A DNA stretch of 64,000 nucleotides from Ascarosepion bandense (Eukaryota; Mollusca; Cephalopoda; Sepiida; Sepiidae), in assembly GCA_037127315.1 (NCBI GenBank), contig JBBBDQ010000750.1, positions 3,300,001-3,364,000 on the forward strand. The letters are read 5' to 3'. Below are positions 1 through 52,974 of this stretch, one piece after another (the first letter of the stretch is position 1; each line of letters opens with the position of its first letter). Below the pieces are notes generated by a model. It was not told where the DNA came from, did no database searches, and saw nothing but the letters and a program-made list of their open reading frames with translations. A program made the translations under genes and the position numbers.

Positions 1-368
1 GAATTCATCTGATATAAAATGGTTTATGAATTTTAATAAAGTGGGTTTCCTTTCTGAAGATTGTTTGTTAATTTTTATCCTATAATTATTTTTGCTTATT
101 GTGATTAAATAAAATTAGTCCTTTGATTCCCCATTCTTTTAAGTAGTGTTAAGGAAAAACAAAATTACTTTTCCCTTTTTGAAAGCAACTTTGGTCAAGT
201 TATTTGCTATTTTACTAGTTAATTCAGATATTGGAATAATAGAAAATTTACTCAAATGTTATTTTCAAAAATGTCTTTATTTTTCCTTTCAGTTTTCCCT
301 TTTTCTTATTTTAAAAATTCTACTTATTTTCCTGTTGCTTTTACATTGTTTAATCTTATTTATTGTAG
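1..368 (+). other. End of upstream intron of the PAK gene
   Basis: AT-rich sequence with no gene of its own. It ends in a T-rich tract and a TTGTAG acceptor at 367-368, directly before the first visible exon. Earlier exons with the start codon and CRIB domain are outside the window. Confidence 0.8.
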
Positions 369-41035
<40,667 letters not shown>

Positions 41036-41913
41036 AATCTCCAAGCAACAATTCCACTTAAGATATTGACACATATGCATTCACAGGCCGTTTATTATTT
41101 TTGGTTAGAAATAATTGAAAAGTAATGGTCATGGCCATTACAAAGGAACCTGACTTGTTGCCACTGCTGAACCCTTAACTCCTCCTGACATGATAGTGTC
41201 GTCTTTTTATAAGTGGAAGCATTTAGAGAAGAACACAATGAATATAAACTTTTTGCTCTCAAAACATTTCTATCTAATGCCCCATGGAATCAAATCTTCT
41301 CGGTGGTCGTTAATACTGTAGTCAGGATAGAGCAGTTATAATCTATGGAATGTATATACGTATAAATGGCCGGAAACTTTATACCAGAGATGCTGTACTA
41401 ACTTTTTTTTTTTTCTGTCTTTAAAAAACTGAATTTCCAAAATGAGGCAAAATTAAAATATAATTATATTGTTTAAACTTGATTGTGCTTGTATTGGGTC
41501 AAAATCACTTTCACTGGTCACAATATAAATTACGATATATTAATTTTTTTATTTTAATTATTCGTAACTGTCCAAGTGTATAAAAGAACAGTATCATTTA
41601 TTTCTAACTTGTGAGAGATGGAGAACATCTTGACAAGTTTGATTTTTGATTGGTTGTTAATTGGGGAGATAGGTGGTGAAAAAACTTTGAATTGTAGTCA
41701 AGTGACCATGACACCAAAATCAAGTTAAGCAAAAATAAGATGTAAAAATGAAAGGTCATTATGTCAGATTGAAAGGTTTTGTTTATTCATTTTATTTATT
41801 TTTTACAATAACTGGAAACTAATGCTGCAATTTATCTTTTTATAAAAATCATTCTTAAATGTTAATATCTGAAGAAAAAGGTTACAGGAAGAAAAAAATT
41901 TAAGTACAAAGAG

Positions 41914-42060
41914 TTTCTCTTTAACTGAGCAGATTCATGCTGACTTTGAAGTTTCGTGAGGACGCTATGATGTTCTCACTCATCAAGGGCTATTTGACAA
42001 GTGAGAACATAGTGTTCTCATGAAACTTCAGTCAGCATGAATCTGTTCAGTTAAAGAGAC
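41914..42060 (+). repeat. Long imperfect inverted repeat (hairpin) in the 3' UTR
   Basis: The left arm (41914-41985) and right arm (41994-42060) are reverse complements over about 65 bases, from TCTCTTTAACTGA..CAGATTC inward, with a loop of about 9. The four single-base differences are all G in the left arm against T in the right arm, so they remain G-U pairs in RNA; two small bulges exist. Confidence 0.92.
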
Positions 42061-42203
42061 AAGCATTTTGTATTTATCAATGCCCTATCTCCACCCTGAT
42101 ATCGAGCACTTTACAAAAAACCTGCTTGCCAAAATACGTTTTATCAGTAAAAACCACTGAAAAAAACAGCCTAGGCACTAAACATTATCACAATTAAGCA
42201 CAT

Positions 42204-42205
<2 letters not shown>

Positions 42206-42260
<55 letters not shown>
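42206..42260. repeat. (CA)n(TA)n microsatellite
   Basis: CA units followed by about 20 TA units. Confidence 0.95.
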
Positions 42261-42262
<2 letters not shown>

Positions 42263-42829
42263 AATTTCTTCAGATTATAATGCTAAAAAACTTTGGATTT
42301 ATTTCACTTTTTCCTTTTAATTACTAAGAGAAAAATGAAAAAAATCATTTGCCTCTAAAGATGAACCTTTGTTGAACCAGAAAAGCATGAGTGCCCTTCT
42401 ACAAAAATGAAATCAGATTGCAACATCCAATTTAATCATTCAGATTGCCAAATTGATTTAATAACTAAATTCTAAAGATTTCAATCATGTCTATCTGCAT
42501 CTATGACTGGGAAGTATTTACAGCTTCAAGTGGCAGAATTATAAAAAATGAAGGTTGTGATCAAAGTACATCTTGTAAAATTAATTTTTCATAAGAAATC
42601 TATGCCAACTGGCAAAAGTGATAACCTTTTTATAAGAAAATATAAACAGTGGCAGATTAAGGCTGCCTTTTATTTTTATTATTTTTATCAAACAACAAAA
42701 AGTCCATTTTCGAAGGAATGGTATGAGAGATTTTGCACAAATTGAAAACCTGATTAAACATGCAAGTTAAGTTTAGAAGGAAGATGTGAAAATTAAATTT
42801 GAAAGTGTTGAACCTGTTGCAAAATATAA

Positions 42830-42835
42830 AATAAA
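42830..42835 (+). promoter_or_regulatory. Candidate polyadenylation signal
   Basis: A canonical AATAAA followed within 25 bases by AGTTGTGTTTTTATTTTTTCC, a GT/T-rich downstream element. It is the first AATAAA after the stop codon. Later candidates exist (for example about 43643 and 44193). Confidence 0.55.
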
Positions 42836-42855
42836 ATTTAACTAAGAACTAAGTT

Positions 42856-44354
42856 GTGTTTTTATTTTTTCCTTTTTCCATTTCAATCCAGTTTTTCTGC
42901 CATCTTGACCCACTTGCAACAGAGGTCAGAAAACTGTTTTCCTACACATCGAAGGAAATGTCGATCATTTTTATATACATGCACATTTTACACAAATTAA
43001 AATATTTTTCTATCCTAGCTGCTTTTGTTTGCCTCATTTTGTTGGTTCATATATTTTGAGAAGATGGCACAATAGTGTTCTGTATATTTTTTTCACTCAA
43101 CAAAATAGTGACTTTATTTATATTGATCTATCTAAGCTGCTATCTACAGATTTGGAGGAATCATTCCATGTTTTATTAAATATTTTTTTCTCTGACTCAT
43201 CAGAATTTTACATTTTGTAAAGATATTTTAAATTTGCATACAAAAAAAACAATAATCTCATGTTTATATCCCTCATGCTTCTAAAACCTAAATACTAGCC
43301 TCCTCCACTGCCAGGAATGGGTTGTCTTTGATGCATTGTTAGTTTGTTTTACTGTACAAGACAAACTATAATTAATCATAAGTACGAATTACGAACAAAA
43401 ATGTAAGTTCTACCCAGGATAATGACTGCTTACCTAGAAAATACCAGCTGTCAATATTATTAAGAAACTTTTTTTGTTTTACTGACAATCAAAAACAAAA
43501 TAAATTTCAAACTTTTTCTTTTTAGTTATGATTTTTAATTTAACTTTTTTACATTTTCAGATAGAATTTATAAAAATTCTAAATCCTGACTTGTTTTAAA
43601 ATTAAATCTCAGTACACAGAATATACTTCATTTTTTAATCAGAATAAATGTACTAAAAATACAATTATTCTTTAACCTCCCTATTCACAAAAAAACATTA
43701 AGAGATTCATTCTTAAATTGCCTAAACTGATAAAACAACATTAGGGAATTGAAATAAGACATCTTCAATATTGACAGGTATTTAGAAATATTTTCTTTCC
43801 ACTCCACATCTACATTTTTTTTTATTTCCAAAAATGTTTATTTTTGTGCTGAATTTCTTGTTCTTATTGAAGTTAAATTCAAAGATAAAATTCTTAATGG
43901 CTGTCCTTTTTTTTTCTTTTTTTTTTCTTTCTTCAAAATCTTTTATAGCTTTCTCACAATTAAAAAATCTGTAACAAGATTTGTATTTAACCTTTTAACA
44001 TTTTTATCCTTACTCCACCCACTCATCAGCTGGAAAAAAATATTTATTTTTAAATGGAAATTTTAATACCATTTTTAAAACGCTGCAAATTTAACAACAA
44101 AAATGATTCTCTGGGTGGTGTTTTGTGATTACCAACTGTGGATTGAAGTATATATTAAATTAAAAATATAATCATTTTAATTGCTTTTGTTATATAATAA
44201 ATGATTTTATTATTTATCACAGACTATAATAAAAACTTGGCACATTTTTAAGAATATTGCTTATAAAAAAGCACCAATTTGTGTATAATTTGCTACATAG
44301 AAAATTATCCCTTCTATAATGTCTTCTTTTTTTAATTGCAAAAACAGAAATTAG

Positions 44355-44385
<31 letters not shown>

Positions 44386-45955
44386 GACAATTAGTGTTGA
44401 CAAAATGAAGACAATAGAAAGATTTATTAAAGATGAAAAAAATTTTACTTTATATTGAAAATAGAAATGCCATGTGTTGTCAAATACAATTTTGCAGCAA
44501 ATCATGTCAATTATTCATATTGGTAACCTTTCAGAGTTGAACACCATTATGTCTAATTATTGTTTAAGTGAATGGTTAACTGAGATTGATACTAAAAGCA
44601 AAATTTGTGTTAATATTACTGTAAGAATACGTTTTAATCAATATTGGAGAAAAATGTCTTGTTTATTAAAGCATGCTTTTTTTTTTTTTTTTTTTTTTTT
44701 TTTTCTGGAATACCAAGCAATTTTTCCCTAATAACAAACATTGAAGAATTTAATTTTTTTTATGCTTTTCCAAAAGCAACAGCAAATTATGATTCTGCTG
44801 AATTGTAAACAGTTTGTTTCTTTTCTTGAATCTTTTTTTTTTTTTTTCTAAAGAGCAACAAACATCCCAACATTTTTGTTCAATTTTCATCCATGGAAAG
44901 AATCATAAATACATGTATCTTCTGAATCAACAACAGTTTTTTTTGTACAAATATCAAGTTTTTAACAGTCTTTACTATAAACTCATTAAAACTAAATGCA
45001 TTCAACTTGTTACAGCTACAAAACTTGCTGGCTTAAACAACTCTTGGAACTAATTATAACTTGAAGATGAATTTGGAGATGATTTTAGGCATCACTACAT
45101 CATGTTGATTAAGTGCTGCCCAACACTGTTGATGAAATTTAACTTTGCAATGTCCAATTTTTCTTTTTCATAATTCCAAAGTTTTTTGGGTTTTTTCTAA
45201 AATAAATGGTGAATAGATAATTGCAAAAATTAAAAATGCAAAATTTGATTAATAGTTAATGTCATCAGAAATAGATTCAAAAACTTTTATTACCATCAGA
45301 AACTATTTAATCAATATCAAAGTATTGGAAAAAAAGTAAATGCAACAAAAAATATACAAAAACTCTTGGTTTTGAGACTGGTTATATAATCATGCCTATA
45401 TTAACAGGTGTGGTCAACATTTTGTTAAATACCTGATTTCTTTAGATGAAGATCCTTGGAATTAAGCTTTAGTTATTACTGTTGTTTATATTTTATACAT
45501 AAAAATTAGGTTTTTTTTTTTTTGTTTTTTTGTACAGTCTGTATTTTATCATTTAATCTATTAGTGAGATTAAGAAAATTTTATATTTCTGTGACATTTT
45601 AACAAAAACAAATCAGACCAGTCTGTAATTTTCAAATTTAATTTTAAAAATATGTAAAAGTAGGTTTTTATGTGAAATATTTTAAAATTTATTTTTATCC
45701 TTTTTATTTTAAAATGTACAAATTTTAAAATAATCTCAACAATATGCATTTACAAATAGGAAATGGGACATGTGTTATGGCTTGCAAAAATGTATACTTT
45801 ATTGAAAAGTTGAGCAGGAAGATTCAAGTTGGTTTAAATTACTGCCTGATATTTGATGAAAAGTTTCAAAACCCCTCAAATGACAAATGTGAATGCCTTC
45901 TCCCTGTTGGGAAATTAATCTATGCACTTTTAATTGTATGTAAATTTGATTAACG

Positions 45956-45986
<31 letters not shown>

Positions 45987-47382
45987 TGGACAGTGAATAA
46001 TGGGCTCAAAACAACCTGTACCTTCTTTCTCCCATCTCTATTTTTATAAAGATTGTAGAAATAATATGGGTTCTGTTTCTCTCTCAAATTGTTTTTAGTC
46101 TGTATATTGTCAAAAACACTTCACTTTAGTTCTCCCTATCAATTTGGATATATAATTTTGCTGCTGTTTGATTGTTTCAATGATGTGCATCCATTTTATA
46201 TGTAAATGTAGCCGAAGAAGAGCGAAAACAGTGGTGGAATTTTAACCTCAAATCAAGGAAGCCAATCTCATTTTGGTGGTGATGTATGGATTGGAAACAT
46301 CTTTTAAATTCTTTTATATTATATATGTGCCTTATTGAAGCAATCAATTTATACAACAAAGCATTTTTGTTTCCATATTCTCCTGTAATATAAACTGATA
46401 ATAATACTCAGGATTTTTTTTCCTTTTTTCACTCTTTCTCTCAAATATCTTGATAGAATTCTGCAGACATTAAGAAATGACATTTTCTATGATCTTTGAA
46501 TCACTTAACCAAGAGATACAATATTTATCTTACATTTTGTTGTTAGAATTTTTTTTTCAAATTTTGTATTTTTTATTAAATTTTAAGGTATTCAAGGTTT
46601 TTGAATTTTACTAATGTAAGCCTCATACATTGCTTTCATTCAATTAAAGCAGACGAGCTACACTTTCCTTCAACTGCTTTTTGAGAAACTGTAAATTGCT
46701 AGCTGTTTGTGCCTACCAATTGAAACCAGGATTTAAACAAAGACCAGCTTGCTATCAATTTCTGCATTGACTCCATCATATGTTACACCTCATACTAAAT
46801 TCAGATTTTTTTTTTTTTTTTTAAAGTTTACATTAAATTGCACTCCTAGCCAGTCCTTTGATAAAAAAATTGAAAAATAAAATTTATATTAAAACAAGTA
46901 AAACAAAATGTTTTGTTTTTAATCATTTCTATTTTTACACTAAAAAAATATTGTCTGATTTTGTAAAATTTAATAGAATTCAACTTGATATACTGTTTAA
47001 ACAAAAAAAAAAAAAAAAAAAAAAAAGGTTAAAGATTTTTAGCTTTCCTATTTAAAAATTTTTGACGATTTAACAGTTTGGTGATTAAAGTTTTCAAAAT
47101 CACATTTAGTTAAGAATTTTCAAAATGCATCCATATGAAAAGAAAATCGAATGCCAAAATGAAATATTTTGTCACTTATTTACCCACCATTAATCTAATA
47201 CATGGAGTTTGTATATCATCTTTCTTCCAGGTATAGAAATTTTAACAAATTCATGAACTTGCAATTTTCAATTGTTGCAAAGAACAAGAGGGGAAACTAT
47301 TTTATTCATGGGTTTCTGACATTAATATCATACTCTACTCATTGTGCTGCCAACAGATATTTAGTAACAAAACTTGATACAT
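42856..47382. other. AT-rich region without recognised genes
   Basis: Poly-T/A tracts (44358-44386, 44678-44704, 45958-45982, 46995-47026) and no convincing coding frame or known repeat on either strand. It may include longer 3' UTR forms of the PAK gene. Confidence 0.7.
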
Positions 47383-48225
47383 TTTTTTTTTTTTTTTTTT
47401 TTTTTTTTTCATATTATCATTTCACCCCCAAGTAACCAAGCAAGGCAAGCCCACTACTAGTTTGTGGGGAGGTTATAGTGAGAGAAAAAAAACTTGGTAG
47501 AGGAGGCATTGAAGAAAGGATAAAAGATGAATGGGATTCTAGAAAATGGCAATTGATGTTGCATTTAAATTTTTGAAGATTGTAGTTATCAGGGAAGCCA
47601 GTAAACAGAAAGGAGTTGGAAAGTGCAAAGAAAAAAAAATAGTTCAATTAGAAGTTATATTTAACTATTTCAGTGGTAAAAGGTTTGAACTAGATGCCAA
47701 AGTTCACGTGTGGAGGGTGGGGGGGGTCACCAGAGGAAAAGTCTTGTAGGTGTAGTTGCCATTAAAATATTTGTAGAAAATACAGAGGGGAAACCACATC
47801 ACGCCTGTGAGAAAGTGATGTTGAAATACCAAGTCAAAACTGATTACATTGTAAATCTTCCTTTGGGTTTTGTCGAAAAACTTGAATAACAGGAGCACCT
47901 GACCAGCTATGGCAACAGTATTCAATGTATGGATGAATAGTAGATTTATAAATGTGAAAGATGGATTCTCACGAGAAAAACTTTCTGGGCCAACACAGTG
48001 ACCCAACCTTCCTAGCAGTAGATGCAGCTATGATGTATTCATTCCACTTCAGGTCACTTGATAAAGTGAGGCCAAGGAGGGACAGTGTTTTGCTCTCAAG
48101 GAGACTTGCATCTGCTGTGCTGATGGCTGGCATGAAAGTTTCTCTGATGATTAAAGGAGAGCAGTTTTGTCTTGGAGGTATTAAAATTTACAAGCCATTT
48201 CCTGCCCCAGTTGATTAGAGGTCCG
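47383..48225 (-). mobile_element. Jockey-like LINE, 3' half fragment
   Basis: Minus strand: RT end and C-terminal region in broken frames (MGHCVGPESFSRENPSFTFI, then NVISFDLVFQHHF), 3' end CTTGGGGGTGAAATGATAA, and a poly-A tail seen as the T run at 47383-47409. 5' truncated. Confidence 0.8.
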
Positions 48226-48394
48226 TTTATACAGTAAGTTCCAATTAAATTGGGCATCAATTCCATGTAACTGCTGCTTAAAACTAAAATTTTACAAGGA
48301 CAAAATCAACCCTAGATCCATTTGTTCTTATAAATCATGTTTAACATCACTCAATAAATCTTGGGCCTAACAAATAAAATGAAAACTTTTCAGC

Positions 48395-49450
48395 GAAATT
48401 AGACTTTATTCATCAACAGTCTTCTAGGGTAATGCACTGATTCCAACGCTTCTCTAACAATTCAATACCTTTTTCTTTTTCTTTTTTTTTTTTCTTTCCT
48501 CTCTCTTTGGTCTCAAAATACACCTCAGTTTTAAATATCACTTCTTCATTGGAGTCCAATCTCTTTTCCTGGAGCATTCTTTTGAGGTCTGCAAACAGCC
48601 AGTAGATGCTGGTGACCAGATCTGGGGAATAGGGTGGATGTGGAAGCAATTCAAAGTGCAATTCGTGTAGTTTTGTGATATGGTATGTTGTCTTGGTAAA
48701 AGACCACTTTTTCTTCTTCATTTGTAGTCATTATTTTTTATTTATTTATTTTTATTTTTGATGATTTCTTCCTTCAAATGCACCAATAATGCTATATAAT
48801 ATTTGCTATTGATGGTTCTTCCTTTCTCAAGGTAATTGATGAACAAAATACCTTGCACACCCAAAAGTTCAGAGGCCAAAACCTTGCCTAGCTGATGTTT
48901 AGGTCTTTGGTCACTTTGGACAGTTTTCAGCTGACTGCCAATTTAACTCTGGCGTGAAGTGGTAGATCCATGTTTTATACATTGTCACATATTTACACAA
49001 AAACTTGCAAACAACACTGAATTGTTGACGTGTTGTTTTTGATCGACTGAGTAAACATGGCAACAACTTTGAAAACAGCTTTCTTATTGGCAAATGTTCA
49101 TACAAAATGGTGAATACACTGCTTTCTGATATGTTCAACTCTTCTGCTATCTCACGCAACTTTAATTTACGATCAACCAAAACGAGTTCGTGGATTTTTT
49201 TGGTGTTTTTTGGGACAACTGCCGATTTTTGGGCAACCTGAACATTCATCATAATTTGTATCTGTACGACCACATTTAAAGTCAGCATACCACCTCTTAA
49301 TTGTTGTTTCCAACAGAGCAGAGTCCGAATAACACTTATCGAGCCATTGCTTTGCTTGAACAGTATTTTATTCCATTAGCAAGCAATGCTTTATCAACAC
49401 ATGAAATTCAGACTTTTCGATTGTTTTGAAAATTTACAACAGTAGCTTCC
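48395..49450 (-). mobile_element. Mos1-like mariner, inactive
   Basis: Two long minus-strand frames plus connecting pieces: N-terminal QWLDKCYSDS and RWYADFKCGRTDTNYDE, then KIHELVLVDRKLKLREIAEE (helix-turn-helix), YVTMYKTWIYHFTPE, and the C-terminus HELHFELLPHPPYSPDL, WLFADLKRMLQEKRL, ELLEKRWNQCITLE. The family is the Mos1-type group of mariner (D,D34D). All three catalytic aspartates are altered or absent. Terminal inverted repeats were not found. Confidence 0.88.
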
Positions 49451-49519
49451 CCTAAATAACTAATTTATCAACAAATAATCCGATTGGGCCCAAATTTTGT
49501 TATGTGCCATTTGAAGATT

Positions 49520-49816
49520 CAGTCAGTGCCATACGTGAAACACGCTTGGGCGATCATGTTTTGAAAGAGACATGACTGACTGGGCAGAAGATTATCCCGC
49601 AGTAGGTTGCCATTGCTTTCTGCGGTAGACTGGTTGCCAGCCAAGGCTATAGAACCCAATCTGTCCTGTTATTTAACCCATAACTGGAAGGAAGAGACAG
49701 ATTAATACCTTTCCCAAGGGTATTTGCGCGTAAGTGAATGCAATGAATTCAACTGGAATTCGAACTCGGCTCTCCGATTTCTTGTTCCGAGCCGATATCC
49801 ACTGGACCACCACGCA
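49520..49816 (-). mobile_element. tRNA-derived SINE, copy 5, with 12-bp target duplication
   Basis: Full length on the minus strand: GGTGGTCCAGTGGATATCGG (A box), CGAGTTCGAATTCC (B box), body and GTATGGCACTGACTGA end. CATTTGAAGATT occurs at 49508-49519 and again at 49817-49828, a perfect target-site duplication that fixes both ends. It is the least decayed copy in the window. Confidence 0.95.
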
Positions 49817-49829
49817 CATTTGAAGATTA

Positions 49830-51729
49830 GTACTTAATAAAAATAATTTATTTTTTATTAGTGTCGCCATCTATGTGTCAGACCCAGGACTCATTGAGTG
49901 AGATGTGTTAAAAGATTAACTGTTTATGAAAGACCAGATGCCCACTGCAAGGCAGAATCCACTTCATACATAAATATGCTTAGCAATTAAATATGTTCCT
50001 CCACTCATTCACCAAAATAACATTACAGCATGATGTTTAAAGAGTTCAATGTTTTATCATCAAAATTTTAATGTTATTATTAAGAGGAAAGATCAAAGTT
50101 TGTTGTCATTATTTCTTTAAAATTTTTTAATCATTTCTAACACATTCAAAATTTGGGTTAAAAGGTTTTTTTTGTTAGTGATTCAGCCAATGTTTACTAG
50201 AGGTTACTACTATGGCAAACACAAGATTACGCAAGTTATTTTTTGACGTTGAAAGACATTAATTTGGAAATTCTTGCAAAAATTAAATAATTCTCTGATT
50301 TTAATGAAACTTTCAGGACTTATTCTCCAGTGAATGAAGTTATTTATGCAAGTATTATTTTTAGGAAATTTTATTTATTTTTAGAAAATCTTTTTACAAC
50401 TGTTACCCACCCCTCTCCAATTCATTTCATGAAATTTCTAGAAATTCAATATTGATCCCTAATTTTTTTTATTAGTTAAATGCAAGACTTCTTGGGTAAT
50501 GTAAATCACTTAATTTTTTTTTCCTGCAGAACCACTTTTCAAAAATCTTCTCCAAATAATAAAATAACAAAATGCATTAAAACTATGCCATCTTTAACTT
50601 ATAAAATGAATTAAAACATTATCTAAGTAATATATTTTAAGAATATTCTGATGAAAAAGATTTTTGGTAAATAATGAATTTTTATAAGCATGGTTTTCAT
50701 TTTTCCTTTGCTAATTATGATTTCCAAAGTTTCAAACATCTTTTAAATTTCTTCCAGTCACTCAGTGTCTTCAGTTATTAATTTATTAAGTAAAGACTAT
50801 ATTTAAAAATTGAAAAGCTTAATACAAATCATTTAATATTTAAACTTTTTATTTTATTTTATTTTATTTTTTTTTATGGAAGCTTATAAAAGACTTATCA
50901 TTAAAACATCATGTTTCAAAGTTTATTCTCCTTACAACATGTTTACTTGGGTTATGTCAATTCCATTCACTATACTTCCAGATGTGTAACTGATGATGAG
51001 CTGTCATCACCTACATGAAAGGTCAGCTAGTCAGACCTTGGTGATTAGGGAATACTTTTATTCTAAATTTCATGCCATAAACAACTAATATTTCTTTTAA
51101 ATTAGATTAATTTAACTTTATTTTTGGAAAATTAGCAAATTTAATGTATCACAGATGCATATTTTATTTTTACAAGATTTTTAAAACTGAGAAATTATGT
51201 TTAGAAATGTGTCAATTGCTCAAATAATGGCCAAAAAGTTGTTAAACATCTCAAAATTTTTGATTCCAATGAAAATAATTTCTGTTTAAAATATGCCCAA
51301 ATATTTTGCTTACTGGAAATAGTAAATTTAATCACTTAGCTTTTAATTAAGCTAAAATTAAAGTATCAATAAAATATTTTTTATTTTTAAGAATTCAATT
51401 TAAGAGTTAGGTATCGGAAATGAGTAGAGGTACTTAGAATTAAATCTTTAAAAATACTTTCTACATTATTTGGTTTCAATTTTCAGAATATTTCATCAAT
51501 TGTTTAAATATAATGGAAAATAATTCACACAATTTAAAATAATGGTGCTTGGCTTAAACGATATTTTATGAATACTAATCAATTATGTAGTCTTAAAATT
51601 AGCTTTATTTATACAAAAAGTGTGTCCGTGTTTTTCAAATTTTGTCCATACTCTTTTAATTAAAACATCAATGATATTTAAATTGTTATAATACTGTATT
51701 TTGTTATTTTGCTTTGTTTTCAAAATAAT
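49830..51729. other. AT-rich region without genes
   Basis: No coding signal. About 50045-50190 resembles 37255-37400, an unclassified dispersed repeat. The remainder shows only homopolymers. Confidence 0.65.
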
Positions 51730-52040
51730 TTTTTTTTTTTTTAATCATTTTACTTCATGCAAGTCAATAAAACCACTAAAATCCAAGATTACTGAGTGAG
51801 ATAATATGAGAAAGAAGAAAAATATAGAACAGGAATAAGATAACAATTGACCATTTAAATTTTTGAAGAACAAAATTGACTGGGAAGCAAAAAACTGGAA
51901 GAGAATTCCACAAGAAAAGAAACTATTAGCATAGAATTTGGGGTTGCATCCAGCCATTTAAAATGCAAAATGCTGAAACCTAGCTGCTAATCTAGTACTG
52001 AACTAAAATTCATAAAGTCTAGGCATCAGACGAAAGTAAT
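51730..52040 (-). mobile_element. Jockey-like LINE, 3'-end fragment (minus)
   Basis: Minus strand: KFYANSFFSCGILFQFFASQ, ending GTAAAATGATTAAAA at about 51735. Short 5'-truncated copy. Confidence 0.7.
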
Positions 52041-52063
52041 ATTTATTTTGAATTTTGTGTATA

Positions 52064-52692
52064 GAATACTGCTATCCATATACAAATCAACCATCCGTCC
52101 ATGCATAGAATACTGCTGTCATATCTGGCAAGCACCCCTGCTGTTCATCTAAGTGTTCTCGACAGGCTCCAAAGTAGAATCTGTAATCGGCGGGATGTGG
52201 CTTCCCTCTGTCTATTTTCATGGCTTATACTCCGATGAACTTAAGTCACTGGTGCCCTCACCACAAGATTTTACTCATGTAATCAGACTGGCAACAAGGT
52301 CCCACCCATTTACAGTTAGATCAACCAAATGCAGCCAACTATTCTACTCTAGCAGCTTCTTTTCTCGTACTTCCCACCCGTGGAACTCCCTTCCATATAC
52401 TTGCTTTCCTGATGGCTACAACCTCCAGGAATTTAAATTCAATGTCAATTCCCATCTCTTATCCACTTGACTCCAGTCATTTCTCCATTACCTCGTATAT
52501 CTTGTTCTTTTCCTTTCTCTCTACCTTTGCAACTGTCTTCACACCTGTGTTCCCATCCTTCTCTTGCCCTTTCTCTGATACCTCCTATAACTGGTTCGTC
52601 TTTGTCTTCACTCTCCTCCTAACTAAACTTTTACTTTTCTGTAGCCCTCTGTGCATCACCTTTCTTTGGGTGAAATGATTTGAAAAAAAAAA
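52064..52692 (+). mobile_element. Jockey-like LINE, 3'-end fragment (plus)
   Basis: It starts at the IYKSTIRPCIEYCC-like block, then RRDVASLCLFSWLI-like sequence, LVPSPQDFTHVIRLATRSHP, SFFSRTSHPWNSLPYTCFPD, and ends TTTGGGTGAAATGATT plus poly-A. It lies 5' end to 5' end with the preceding fragment. Confidence 0.85.
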
Positions 52693-52974
52693 AGAAAAAA
52701 AAAATATATAAAAAATGTGGGGAAAATTACTGACTCAAACATACCACAGTATTCCTTACACTAAAACAACACATTCTTACTACAGCCACCATAATACCTC
52801 AGAGTCTCTATGTAGTGCTAACCAGTTCCCATATGCAAAATTTGTTATTAGTGTGGGGAAACATTTAAAAACAAAATTCCCAATGAAAACTTCATTGAGA
52901 AAAGTTCATCAGAACAATTACTATGAAAATATTTATAGAAAAAACAAGAAAACTACAACTGAGGAAAATAACTG

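Larger units (their letters stand above)
41036..42855 (+). other. PAK4: Probable 3' UTR of the PAK gene
   Basis: Sequence after the stop with no coding frame. The first AATAAA downstream is at 42830-42835. It contains a long imperfect hairpin (41914-42060) and a (CA)n(TA)n tract (42206-42257). The end point is inferred. Confidence 0.6.

Noticed and set aside
49520..49816. tRNA gene suggested by A and B boxes
   Set aside because: The sequence cannot fold as a complete tRNA, is repeated in the window and carries SINE tails and target duplications.
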